From contig CAZLLV010000161.1 of NCBI GenBank assembly GCA_964560325.1, forward strand, positions 1 through 7,535: a stretch of 7,535 nt of DNA, in the 5' to 3' direction. This DNA comes from CAZLLV01 sp964560325. Its GTDB lineage: Bacteria; Acidobacteriota; Thermoanaerobaculia; Multivoradales; DATKCC01. Each line of letters starts with the position of its first letter. The stretch's first letter is position 1. The notes under the pieces are model-generated. The model ran no database searches. It was given only the letters and a program-made list of their open reading frames with translations, and was not told the DNA's origin. Below are positions 1 to 5,416 of the stretch, in pieces. The position numbers were made by a program, and so were the translations under genes.

Positions 1-72
1 GCGCTCGAGCGCCCGCTCCAGGTCGCTATCGATACGGACCGTGAGCCGTCCGCCTGATACGAAACCTGCCAT
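1..72 (-). CDS. N-terminus of a ribbon-helix-helix (CopG/Arc-type) antitoxin-like protein, partial
   Basis: Only the first 24 codons are present; the gene runs off the left edge. The visible protein begins MAGFVSGGRLTVRIDSDLER. A short beta-strand with alternating hydrophobic and basic residues (GRLTVRID) followed by the start of a charged helix (SDLERALER) is the usual opening of ribbon-helix-helix DNA-binding proteins, many of which are antitoxins that repress their own operon. There is no clear Shine-Dalgarno sequence upstream. A -10-like TACAGT (minus strand, 84-79) ends only 6 nt before the ATG, so the message could be leaderless; this is inference. The gene follows the 155-730 gene on the same strand but is separated from it by a strong hairpin at 118-144. 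A toxin partner, if there is one, would lie outside the window. The family call rests on a short stretch. Confidence 0.5.
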   Translation of the reverse strand, partial: MAGFVSGGRLTVRIDSDLERALER

Positions 73-117
73 CTTCAGACTGTACCCCGAAGAACGATTC
101 CGCCGTCGACATGCGGA

Positions 118-144
118 CCGGAGCGGGGGAGTGCCCCGCTCCGG
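118..144 (-). terminator. Perfect 11-bp hairpin between two minus-strand genes
   Basis: CCGGAGCGGGG (118-128) and CCCCGCTCCGG (134-144) are exact reverse complements with a 5-nt loop. The hairpin starts 10 bp past the stop of the 155-730 gene and lies upstream of the 72-1 gene, where a terminator would be expected. No T-run follows on either strand, so it is not a canonical intrinsic terminator. It could be a high-GC U-less terminator, an attenuator or a 3'-end stabiliser. Confidence 0.5.
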
Positions 145-154
145 CCCGCACGTC

Positions 155-730
155 TCACGACTCCAGCCGCCGCATCACGGCGCGGCCGACCCGGGCCGAA
201 ACCTCCGACCCCATCGCCGCCAGCGCCAGGCTCATCGCCTCCGGGTTCGCCACCAGGCAGCGCACCGCATGGAGGTACGGCAACAGCTCCTCCTCCGGCC
301 GCGCGAGATGCCCGATGTGCTCCTGCCCGTCGTGGAGCGGAAAGCCGAGCCGCCGGCGCGACGAGCTCGCGCGCTCGTCCGTGTTGAGGCTCAGGTGACA
401 GCGCGTGGCAAGCGCCGAACAGGCCGCCGCCGCGACCAGCGCATCCGCCCGCCGCCGAAACACCGCCACCGCCGCCCCACCGCCCTCGCTCGCGACCGAC
501 TCCTCCCGCCGCGACACGGCGAACAGCTCCTCCCCAACCCCCTCCACCGCCTCCACCCGCCACGACCCCGAGAACCGCGCCTCCCGAAGAAACGGCGGCT
601 CCTCCACGTGACGAGCCCGATCCAGATAGTCCGCCGAGAATCCGTTCGGCGTACCGTGAGACGGCTGGTGAGAACGAGTGCCCGCGGAAGCCACGGACCG
701 AGTAGTGGTACCCTTCGAATCACTGCGCAT
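155..730 (-). CDS. Unrecognised 191-aa protein
   Basis: I do not recognise a family. The ATG at 730 is preceded by AGGAGG (minus strand) with an 11-nt spacer. The open frame extends further upstream, but that extension looks like low-quality basic sequence, so I start here. Residues 1-35 are Ser/Thr-rich and probably disordered. Residues about 50-75 (FLREARFSGSWRVEAVEG) look like beta-strands. About 83-108 contains GGGAAVAVFRRRADALVAAA, a strand followed by a helix. The C-terminus, about 133-191, has a His-rich turn (LHDGQEHIGH) and then two amphipathic helices ending VGRAVMRRL. No signal peptide or membrane span is seen, so the protein is probably cytoplasmic. The RHH gene follows on the same strand after a hairpin. 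Codon use (G/C at third positions) fits the main genome. Reality of the gene is fairly likely; function is unknown. Confidence 0.7.
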   Translation of the reverse strand: MRSDSKGTTTRSVASAGTRSHQPSHGTPNGFSADYLDRARHVEEPPFLREARFSGSWRVEAVEGVGEELFAVSRREESVASEGGGAAVAVFRRRADALVAAAACSALATRCHLSLNTDERASSSRRRLGFPLHDGQEHIGHLARPEEELLPYLHAVRCLVANPEAMSLALAAMGSEVSARVGRAVMRRLES

Positions 731-845
731 GGGAGCGATAACCTCCTGTGCGTCGAGGCCCGGGTGAGCTGAACCCTCGCTCGGGCCGTTTCTGTATGCG
801 GCCGAGGACGCCGAAAAGCGACCCCGACCACGCCTCGTTACCGCC

Positions 846-874
846 TCACTACCGCGCAGCCGCCGAGCCGTCAA
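846..874 (-). promoter_or_regulatory. Weak promoter-like boxes upstream of the 155-730 gene
   Basis: Read on the minus strand, TTGACG (874-869) is a 5-of-6 match to a sigma-70 -35 box. Exactly 17 nt later comes TAGTGA (851-846), which shares only the first two bases with TATAAT. It lies about 115 nt upstream of the ATG at 730. The -10 half is poor, so this is only a candidate. Confidence 0.2.
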
Positions 875-1103
875 GCACCCCGACGACAGACCAGAAACCC
901 GCACCGGCGGCGAGCTGGCGTGCACGGGACCGCTGGCGGAGCTCGCCGAGCCGCGACGCTTCGCCGAGTCACCTGGCTCCGCTCTACGAGACCGATGCTG
1001 GAGATCAGGGACCTTTGTGCCCGCTCTCAGGATCGAGTAGACTCCGAGGCAATCTCATGGCCTCGACAGAGCCGATCCCGCGCGCCTGGAGCACTGCGAG
1101 GCG

Positions 1104-1134
1104 CTCCCGACCCCCTCTCGGGGGGCTCTCGGAG
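1104..1134 (+). terminator. GC-rich hairpin without a U-tract
   Basis: CCCCC (1111-1115) pairs with GGGGG (1120-1124) around the tetraloop TCTC. The outer segment CTCC(C)GA (1104-1110) pairs with TCGGAG (1129-1134), with one bulge on each side. There is no T-run downstream on the plus strand. It could be a terminator or attenuator for a transcript starting near 1050, or merely secondary structure. Confidence 0.3.
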
Positions 1135-1223
1135 CCGCTCGCTCACCCAATCCACCGTCATCGGGCGACGGGACCAGCGGATAGAAACCCCAGAGATACC
1201 AGCGGCTCACGGCTCGCGGTTTC

Positions 1224-1309
1224 GTTCTACCAGTCTCTATCGAAAGCCCGCGGGAGGGCCGGTGCCGTCCGGTCTGCGAGGGCTTCCGATAGAACCCTTC
1301 TTGTTGGGC
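1224..1309 (+). repeat. attC-like imperfect inverted repeat at the left edge of the lower-GC block
   Basis: The core is a strong imperfect hairpin. CTATCG-A-AAGCCC (1237-1249) pairs with GGGCTT-C-CGATAG (1280-1292) with a single A/C mismatch. The apex is closed by CCGG (1259-1262) with CCGG (1269-1272) and loop TGCCGT. It is flanked by GTTCTAC (1224-1230; 6 of 7 to the integron R'' consensus RYYYAAC) and GTTGGGC (1303-1309; 7 of 7 to the R' consensus GTTRRRY). Unpaired spacers of 6 and 10 nt separate these from the stem, roughly as in an attC site. An open frame begins 24 nt after the GTTGGGC box, the usual cassette layout. The weak R'' box and absence of an integrase keep confidence low. Confidence 0.3.
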
Positions 1310-1333
1310 TCACCCCAGAGGGATGGATGAAGA

Positions 1334-1864
1334 ATGAGACGAGCCCTTAGCTTCCTTGTTGTCTCGATCCTCCTTCTCCTGATTGGGCTCACTTGCTCAG
1401 GAGTTCTAGCCTCTGGGGCGCCTGATGACGATGCTACGGGCTGTGGCATTGACCCTCGCACTTTTGGCAGGGTTCGCTTATGTGATCTGGCCGGTAGAGG
1501 GCCTCATCTATCCTCTTCTCTTTGCCTGCCCTGCCATTCGTCGCCCTGGGTGCCGCAATCGCAGTCGTAGGCTACATTGCAACAGTAGCGGTTTGTGGAA
1601 TAGTATTGCTCTTACCGTTGGCACTTGGACTATTCATCGCGAATGCTGCGAGCTACAAGCTGGGTTCCGTCGCCGCTTCCTTGGTCGTAATCCTCTTTCT
1701 GACCGCTTGGATCTATTTTCGGCGGCAGCAGTGGCGAGGTGGTTCAGGAAACCTGCCAAGCCGCTGCGCGCCTTTATAGGCAGTTTGTGGAGCCGATCTT
1801 CAAGTTAGCAGGCCGCATCGCCTCCTACGGAGAAAAGGTAGGAGAATGGGTAAAGGGAGAATAA
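1334..1864 (+). pseudogene. Small multi-span membrane protein gene with apparent frame changes
   Basis: No single frame covers this gene, but protein-like sequence continues through three frame changes. From ATG 1334 (GAGGGAT ribosome site upstream) the product starts MRRALSFLVVSILLLLIGL, a signal/membrane segment. From about 1425 the next frame reads LRAVALTLALLAGFAYVIW. From about 1519 the third reads ALPFVALGAAIAVVGYIATV and two more hydrophobic stretches ending FLTAWIYFRRQQ. From about 1735 the first frame resumes with VVQETCQAAARLYRQFVEPI and GEKVGEWVKGE, stopping at TAA 1862-1864. Each shift is in the +1 sense and together they restore the frame. One likely junction is the GCCTGCCCTGCC run at 1523-1534. 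The composite would have about four or five membrane spans and a cytoplasmic-looking amphipathic tail. Alternatives are two or three short overlapping genes (starts at ATG 1425, TTG 1522, GTG 1739) or sequencing errors. Base composition is lower in GC than its neighbours. Family unknown. Confidence 0.45.
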
Positions 1865-1884
1865 GAAAGAGCACCGGCCCGCGC

Positions 1885-1950
1885 GCCCAACCAACCCTCT
1901 CACCGGACAACCGGCTTCGCTGGCCGTCGGCGAGAGGGAAGCCGTTGTGT
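1885..1950 (+). repeat. attC-like hairpin between the two lower-GC genes
   Basis: GCCCAAC (1885-1891) matches the integron R'' consensus RYYYAAC 7 of 7. GTTGTGT (1944-1950) matches R' GTTRRRY 6 of 7 and can pair with it at CAAC/GTTG. Between them CCCTCTC (1895-1901) pairs exactly with GAGAGGG (1932-1938). Further inward the arms continue with mismatches and one extra base on the left, closing on a TTCG loop near 1916-1919. Short unpaired spacers (CAA and AAGCC) separate the boxes from the stem. This is the R-spacer-L-loop-L-spacer-R plan of an attC site, and 66 nt is within the known size range. It begins 20 nt after the stop at 1864. It could instead be a terminator-like hairpin for the upstream gene, though no U-tract follows. 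Confidence 0.35.
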
Positions 1951-2111
1951 GCCGACTCGTAACTAGCGCCTACAAGAAATGGAGAGTAAGCCGATGAGAG
2001 AGGGTGTACTGAACCTTCATGGCTTTCCATCGAAGTAGCGAGCGCAAGAGCCGAGAAGAGAGGTGGGAGTGAGTGCAGCAAGGTTGATAACCACAAAGGA
2101 GGGATTAATTT

Positions 2112-2672
2112 ATGCGAATTCGACTAGTCCTAGCTTTATTGGCAATGCTGGTCTTTTTTCAAATGCCGGGAGTGGCGCAATCCGGCGTAATTGTTGGCCC
2201 AGATGGAGAGCCGCTGAACATAAGGGCGGGCATGGCTATTAAGGAGGCGATTGATGTGCTCAAGCCCGAATACCAAACATACGCTTTGGGCGGCGATTCC
2301 GGCTGGCTTCTCCAGATCCACGACAGATTCTCCTACGAGGAAGTTCTCATGTCGCTCTGGAGCCATGAGTGCCAAGACTACACCATCAACTATACAGCAA
2401 AGGTTCAATTTATCTCGATTCACAGCCCGAAGTACAAGACGAAAGAAGGCGTGCACGTTGGCATGCTCCTAGCTGATGCTGAGAAGAGACTGGGCAAGAT
2501 CGAGCGCATTTACACCTCTGAGCCGACATTTGAGCAATATGCCGAATTCGCCAACATGCCTAAAGGGGTTAGCTTTGGAGTTTCGGGAGGAATTTTCAAG
2601 GAGGGAGCGCGAGAAACACAAATTTATGCACCAGATGCAAGTATCAGGCAGATGACAATTGGTTATGACTAG
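2112..2672 (+). CDS. Secreted 186-aa protein of unknown function
   Basis: I do not recognise a named family. The start is well supported: AAGGAGG lies 9 nt before the ATG. Residues 1-22 (MRIRLVLALLAMLVFFQMPG and on) are a typical Sec signal peptide, probably cut after GVA at about residue 22, so the mature protein would be periplasmic or extracellular. The mature part is mixed alpha/beta. It contains GWLLQIHDRFSYEEVLMSLW around residues 64-83. Later GVHVGMLLADAEKRLGKIE (about 113-131) resembles the recurring pattern of a Gly-led strand followed by a helix ending in LGK seen in many small secreted hypothetical proteins. A single Cys (HECQDY) is present. The gene is much lower in GC (23 of 60 at its start, 28 of 60 in the middle) than pfkA, suggesting horizontal acquisition. 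It follows the attC-like hairpin by about 160 nt in the same direction, so it may be a cassette gene. No clear promoter was found. Confidence 0.85.
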   Translation: MRIRLVLALLAMLVFFQMPGVAQSGVIVGPDGEPLNIRAGMAIKEAIDVLKPEYQTYALGGDSGWLLQIHDRFSYEEVLMSLWSHECQDYTINYTAKVQFISIHSPKYKTKEGVHVGMLLADAEKRLGKIERIYTSEPTFEQYAEFANMPKGVSFGVSGGIFKEGARETQIYAPDASIRQMTIGYD

Positions 2673-2764
2673 TGACCGACAAACTCCCAAGAGGCAGTGC
2701 CTAGTGTCGCGCTTCGCCGGCCTGCGAACGAGGTGCCACCGTCTTCGTGCAGGTCGTCGCCTTC

Positions 2765-2787
2765 GCGAATCAGGGTGGTAGATTCGC
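2765..2787 (+). repeat. Perfect 7-bp hairpin downstream of the secreted-protein gene
   Basis: GCGAATC (2765-2771) and GATTCGC (2781-2787) are exact reverse complements around the 9-nt loop AGGGTGGTA. It lies about 90 nt after the 2672 stop and 43 nt before the ATG at 2831. No T-run follows. A smaller stem, TTCGC/GCGAA, lies just upstream at about 2714-2729. The pair could serve as a terminator or as operator structure for the 2831 gene. Confidence 0.3.
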
Positions 2788-2830
2788 TTGGTGGCTGCTC
2801 GCAAGATGACGCGCCGCGAGAGAAGAGCCT

Positions 2831-3026
2831 ATGAAGAGTAAGCAGACCGACGACCTCCGCCGAATACCCGGCCGAGCTCATTCGCTCCGGCGAGCGGGGA
2901 AAGTACGCTACGCGCTACCGGGAAGGGACCAACATCGTCCTCATCGATCCGGAACTGCACAGGCACTACCCCGATTCGGAGGCGGTGAATCGGGCGCTCC
3001 GCGAGCACCTTGCGCGTCAAACCTGA
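2831..3026 (+). pseudogene. Frameshifted small antitoxin-like gene
   Basis: ATG 2831 opens MKSKQTDD in one frame. The conserved-looking body lies in the next frame: EYPAELIRSGERGKYATRYR, then EGTNIVLIDPELHRHYPDSE and AVNRALREHLARQT, ending at TGA 3024-3026. Removing one base in GACGACC (about 2849-2855) joins them into a 64-65 aa protein. The pattern (R)GKYAxRYxxGTNxVxLDPxxxxxxPDSxxVNxAL recurs, from memory, in small uncharacterised proteins often found beside toxin-antitoxin genes; I cannot name a Pfam entry. The body frame has no start codon of its own between the stop at 2832-2834 and the conserved part, so the gene looks broken unless the extra base is a sequencing error. The original start frame stays open to 3148 but reads as noise after the shift. 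It sits 118 nt upstream of hicB in the same direction. The upstream ribosome site (GAGAAGAG) is weak. Confidence 0.55.
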
Positions 3027-3105
3027 ATGGCGCCCCGAACCAGGTGCCTCGGATGCCCGGCGTTGGCATGGGACCGAGAGCGGAGGTCGAATCGAGCACC
3101 GGCGC

Positions 3106-3111
3106 TATACT
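3106..3111 (+). promoter_or_regulatory. Probable -10 box of the hicBA promoter
   Basis: TATACT (3106-3111) matches TATAAT at 5 of 6 positions and lies 33 nt before the hicB ATG, giving a leader of about 25-28 nt that contains the ribosome site GAGGAG (3133-3138). No good -35 box lies 16-18 nt upstream, so the promoter may depend on an activator or use a weak -35. No clear palindromic operator overlaps it. Confidence 0.4.
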
Positions 3112-3144
3112 GGGTCTCATGACGGTTGACGCGAGGAGCTCCCG

Positions 3145-3342
3145 ATGAAGTACAAGGTCGCACTACGCAGCACCGACGAAGGTTTCAGTGTCTCGGTCCC
3201 CGGCCTTCCGGGCTGCTGGTCCCAGGGTGCGACCGAGGCCGAAGCGCTGGAGAACATCGAAGATGCGATCCGCGAGTACCTTTCGGTCGTGGAGGAGCAG
3301 CTTAGAGATCGGGAGATCCGAGAAGTCGAGGTCGCTGTCTAG
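3145..3342 (+). CDS. hicB: HicB-type antitoxin, short single-domain form
   Basis: This 65-aa protein has the classic partial-RNase-H-like HicB fold: an opening strand (MKYKVALRST), then EGFSVSVPGLPGCWSQGAT (residues 12-30), in which the PGLPGC turn and the SQGAT-E-EAL-NI-AI helix are family signatures. HicB binds and blocks the HicA mRNA interferase in the cytoplasm. Many HicB proteins carry a C-terminal RHH or helix-turn-helix domain that represses the operon. This one ends right after the core (about 65 residues), so it has no visible DNA-binding domain. The ATG has GAGGAG 6 nt upstream and a -10-like TATACT at 3106. The stop is 2 nt before the hicA start, so translational coupling is likely. 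The antitoxin-first order is common for such pairs. High GC content fits the main genome. Confidence 0.9.
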   Translation: MKYKVALRSTDEGFSVSVPGLPGCWSQGATEAEALENIEDAIREYLSVVEEQLRDREIREVEVAV

Positions 3343-3344
3343 CA

Positions 3345-3560
3345 GTGCCCAAGATTCCCGGAGTCAGTCACCGAAGAGCAGTCCGTGCTCTTCGCAAGGC
3401 CGGGTTCTCGGTCGCTCGCGAAGGGGCCAAGCACATCGTGATGAGCGACGGCAGTCGCATCATCACCATCCCTCGCCACAACCCGATCAACGCCTACACG
3501 ATGGGTGGCATCGTGCGGGATGCGGGTCTCGATCCCGAGGCTTTCAAGAAGCTCCTGTAG
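3345..3560 (+). CDS. hicA: HicA-type mRNA interferase toxin
   Basis: The 71-aa product matches the small double-stranded-RNA-binding-like HicA fold. Helix 1 is HRRAVRALRKAGF (residues 9-21). The strand VAREGAKHIVMS follows, with the conserved catalytic histidine at residue 30. Next comes the strand RIITIPRHNPINA (38-50). The last part, MGGIVRDAGLDPEAFKKLL (53-71), is the C-terminal helix with the typical I-R-AGL-EF ending. HicA toxins cut mRNA and arrest growth until neutralised by HicB. The start is GTG at 3345, 2 nt after the hicB stop; length and N-terminal alignment support it. No strong ribosome site is seen apart from GAGG about 14 nt upstream inside hicB, so expression probably depends on coupling to hicB. 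The key residue is present and the frame intact, so the toxin should be functional. Confidence 0.9.
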   Translation: MPKIPGVSHRRAVRALRKAGFSVAREGAKHIVMSDGSRIITIPRHNPINAYTMGGIVRDAGLDPEAFKKLL

Positions 3561-3594
3561 CCAGTGCCGCCACGCCCTCACCTCCAGCCCGCGC

Positions 3595-3616
3595 ACGCCG
3601 CTACGGCACACCCGCC
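3595..3616 (+). repeat. Copy 1 of a 22-nt direct repeat found downstream of genes
   Basis: The block ACGCCGCTACGG-C-ACACCCGCC lies 34 nt after the hicA stop. It recurs at 5422-5443, 58 nt after the stop of the 4743-5363 gene, with one mismatch (C for A). Similarity stops abruptly on both sides. In the second copy the left half forms part of a hairpin, but the matching right arm is missing here. Confidence 0.6.
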
Positions 3617-3652
3617 GAAGGCACCCAACCCACCCCCTCGCCCGCAGCACCA

Positions 3653-4618
3653 CTACCCCCGCCCCGCCCCCGCCCAGCGGTTCACCACCTCGCACAGCTC
3701 GTCCGCCGTGAACGGCTGACCCATGGTCGCCACGCCGAGCTCCCGCTTGTCCTCCACGGCGCCCGGCAGGAAGACGCGGAGCAGCGGCGACGGCTCCCGC
3801 AGGTACTGCTCCGGGTCCCGCACGTGGATGCGTACGAACTCGATCGGGTGCACCGGGCTGATCGACGCGCCCTCCACCTCCGCCCACGGAATCGTCCTCT
3901 CCAGCATCCGCCCCTCGATCCCCTCCGGGCCCAACACCAACAATGGCTTGCCGCTCGAAACCAGCGCCCACAGCAGGAAGACCGCTGCCGCGCCGAAGAA
4001 GAGCAGCGCCTCCCAGCCCACCGCCGCGCCGTCCTCCAGGCGGAGCGCCCAGGCGCCCGCACCCGCCATCCCGACCGAAAGAACGAACCCCAGCGCCACG
4101 AACGCCCGGTTCATCCGCACCTCGAGCGGCAGCTCGAGCGGCGGCCGCAGGGCGCGCGCCGCCCGCCGCGAGGCCGCCAGCCGCCCCCGCAGCGCGCCGC
4201 CCAGGAAGCCCGCCGGTACCATCACCGCCAGGGCGAACACCCGGTCCGGACCGTCCGGCACCCCCTGCCAGGAGACCGCCGCCGCCCCCGCGCCCCAGCC
4301 CATCAAGAAGCCGAGCCCCGTGCCCAGCGCGATCTCCCAGCCGCCGGCGATCCAGGCCGCGGCGTAGCCGGTCAGGAGCGCCGCGCCGGCCATCGCCACG
4401 AGCTGCTCCCGGAGGTGCCCGCCGCCGCCGGAGGGCGAGCTCTCGATCCCCAGCGCCGTCTCGAAGATCCAGGCCAACAGGGTGTAGAGCAGCACGCCCA
4501 CGATCACGGCGAAGACCGCGCGGCCGATGCGCGCCATCACCGGGGACCCGGCGCCGGGCGATCTCCCGACGCCCGGGCCTGTGGATCCGGCCGGAAACGT
4601 CGGGCTTCCGGTCGACAT
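3653..4618 (-). CDS. Six-span membrane protein with PH-like C-terminal domain
   Basis: The 321-aa product starts at ATG 4618, chosen because GGAGG (minus strand, 4628-4624) lies 5 nt upstream; the frame stays open upstream but reads as noise. Residues 1-30 are Gly/Pro/Ser-rich and flexible. Hydrophobic spans lie at about 31-52, 73-92, 95-113, 126-144, 171-190 and 201-221. The soluble C-terminus (about 222-321) contains PLLVLGPEGIEGRMLERTIP followed by WAEVEG, then strands and a final helix (ADELCEVVNRWAG). This resembles bacterial PH-like domains of the STM3941 type, where a short 'defined by isoform/PW-E-I/V' strand-turn is typical. Such domains are thought to mediate lipid or protein contact at the membrane; the role here is unknown. 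It converges on hicA with a 92-nt gap and is divergent from the 4743 gene. Codon use is strongly GC-biased like pfkA. The gene is well supported; the domain call is tentative. Confidence 0.8.
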   Translation of the reverse strand: MSTGSPTFPAGSTGPGVGRSPGAGSPVMARIGRAVFAVIVGVLLYTLLAWIFETALGIESSPSGGGGHLREQLVAMAGAALLTGYAAAWIAGGWEIALGTGLGFLMGWGAGAAAVSWQGVPDGPDRVFALAVMVPAGFLGGALRGRLAASRRAARALRPPLELPLEVRMNRAFVALGFVLSVGMAGAGAWALRLEDGAAVGWEALLFFGAAAVFLLWALVSSGKPLLVLGPEGIEGRMLERTIPWAEVEGASISPVHPIEFVRIHVRDPEQYLREPSPLLRVFLPGAVEDKRELGVATMGQPFTADELCEVVNRWAGAGRG

Positions 4619-4671
4619 GCACGCCTCCTTCGAGCCGCCACCGCTTCGGCTCCGTCGCTTGTGGAGGAGAC

Positions 4672-4714
4672 GATCCTGCCACAACCGCAACCCGGCACGC
4701 CGCTTGGATAGAGT
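4672..4714 (+). promoter_or_regulatory. Copy 1 of a duplicated promoter-like element
   Basis: The core at 4690-4714 (ACCCGGCACGC-C-GCTTGGATAGAGT) is identical at 24 of 25 positions to 5770-5794, upstream of pfkA. Weaker similarity reaches back to GATCC at 4672. GGCACG followed by TTGGA has the spacing of a sigma-54 promoter (10 nt between the GG and the downstream dinucleotide), but the downstream pair is GG (4706-4707) rather than the near-invariant GC. Read otherwise, TAGAGT (4709-4714) could be a -10 box, without a -35. It ends 28 nt before the ATG at 4743 and also lies in the divergent region of the 4618 gene. Confidence 0.45.
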
Positions 4715-4742
4715 CAACCCCCGGCGACTCTGCGAGGGGACG

Positions 4743-5363
4743 ATGACGAGCGAGGGGAATGAGTCTAGCAACGAGCCGCAGCGACGCCTGAAATCGGCCT
4801 ACGAAATCGCTGAAGGGCGAGCGAGGAAGCTCGAGTCAGCGACATTGGACAGAGACCACGGGGCTCGCTCCACGAACCCCAGGCGTGCCATTCCGCGCGA
4901 AGCCATCATCGGAGCGTTCATTCTGGGATTGGTCATCGTGGTCGTTGGGGTGACGGGACTTCATGAAGGTGGCTTCGCCGAGAGAAGCGCACCGCAAGGA
5001 TCGGATACCGGGTCTCCGACTCCTGATGTCGCCGCCCCGGCTCCTGCCGTCCGTCGGGCACCTCCGCTCCGTACGGCGCCTACGATCAGACGCTGGTACG
5101 TCGGTGGAACACTACACGACTCGAGCGCCCGTAGTTGGTCCGTGGCTGAGTACAAGAACCGCCTCGCGACGGCGGCCGACTTCGTGGCGGCGGAGGCACG
5201 CGCGCAGGGTGCGATATCGGCCGATCCTGACGATCTGTTGCCCGAGGCGACGGCGTTAGAACGATGCATGTCTGAAGCGCTCATCGGCCAATCCACGGAA
5301 CTGCTGGAGGCTTTGACAGTTCTAGATCTTGGCGCGGCATGCTTGGTGATCATGGAACACTAG
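4743..5363 (+). CDS. Single-span membrane-anchored protein of unknown function
   Basis: The 206-aa product begins at ATG 4743 with GAGGGGA just upstream. I do not recognise a named family. Residues 1-52 are charged and hydrophilic (cytoplasmic if N-in). Residues 54-73 (AIIGAFILGLVIVVVGVTGL) form one membrane span. Residues 74-115 are a Pro/Ala-rich linker. The C-terminal part contains WYVGGTLHDSSARSWSVAEY followed by KNRLATAADFVAAEARAQG (139-157). From memory the pattern GGTLH...W..A...NRLATAADFV recurs in small uncharacterised proteins, where it forms a helical domain ending in an LVIM-like strand as here. There are two Cys (175, 200). A duplicated promoter-like element lies directly upstream and a perfect 9-bp hairpin lies 57 nt after the stop. 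Composition is less extreme in GC than pfkA. The domain most likely faces the periplasm, by the positive-inside rule, though the N-terminus is mixed. Confidence 0.8.
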   Translation: MTSEGNESSNEPQRRLKSAYEIAEGRARKLESATLDRDHGARSTNPRRAIPREAIIGAFILGLVIVVVGVTGLHEGGFAERSAPQGSDTGSPTPDVAAPAPAVRRAPPLRTAPTIRRWYVGGTLHDSSARSWSVAEYKNRLATAADFVAAEARAQGAISADPDDLLPEATALERCMSEALIGQSTELLEALTVLDLGAACLVIMEH

Positions 5364-5416
5364 CGGTGCCCAGGTATCAGTGCAATTTGCTCCGAACCTT
5401 GGTCGGGCCACTCGTT

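Larger units (their letters stand above)
731..1333. other. Gene-poor intergenic region with hairpins
   Basis: I see no convincing gene in these roughly 600 bases. Open frames exist on both strands, but their products are Arg/Pro/Ser-rich low-complexity sequence without good ribosome sites, as expected by chance in high-GC DNA. The region holds the hairpin at 1104-1134 and the large hairpin at 1237-1292. It also has a plus-strand promoter-like pair: TTGTGC (1015-1020), a 17-nt spacer and TAGACT (1038-1043). That pair has nothing recognisable downstream; if active it might make a short RNA ending near the 1104-1134 hairpin. Confidence 0.5.

Noticed and set aside
41..772. 243-codon plus-strand frame opposite the 155-730 gene
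   Set aside because: Arg/His/Pro-rich product and no ribosome site; the opposite strand has AGGAGG and a more ordinary protein composition.
748..1350. 200-codon plus-strand frame across the intergenic region
   Set aside because: No family features, no ribosome site, and it runs through two strong hairpins.
1800..2096. 98-codon minus-strand frame with hydrophobic ends
   Set aside because: It crosses the attC-like hairpin and the end of the membrane gene, has no good ribosome site and no recognisable features; I cannot fully exclude a reverse cassette gene.
3188..4711. 507-codon open frame on the plus strand
   Set aside because: It overlaps hicB, hicA and the whole minus-strand membrane gene. 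Its product is Arg/Pro/His-rich noise, whereas the minus strand gives a good ribosome site, six hydrophobic spans and a domain.
4690..4714. Bona fide sigma-54 promoter
   Set aside because: The GG spacing is right, but the -12 dinucleotide is GG rather than GC in both copies, so I call it only promoter-like.
3943..4746. 267-codon plus-strand frame rich in Pro/Arg/Ala
   Set aside because: Low-complexity mirror of the membrane protein's GC-rich codons, with no ribosome site.
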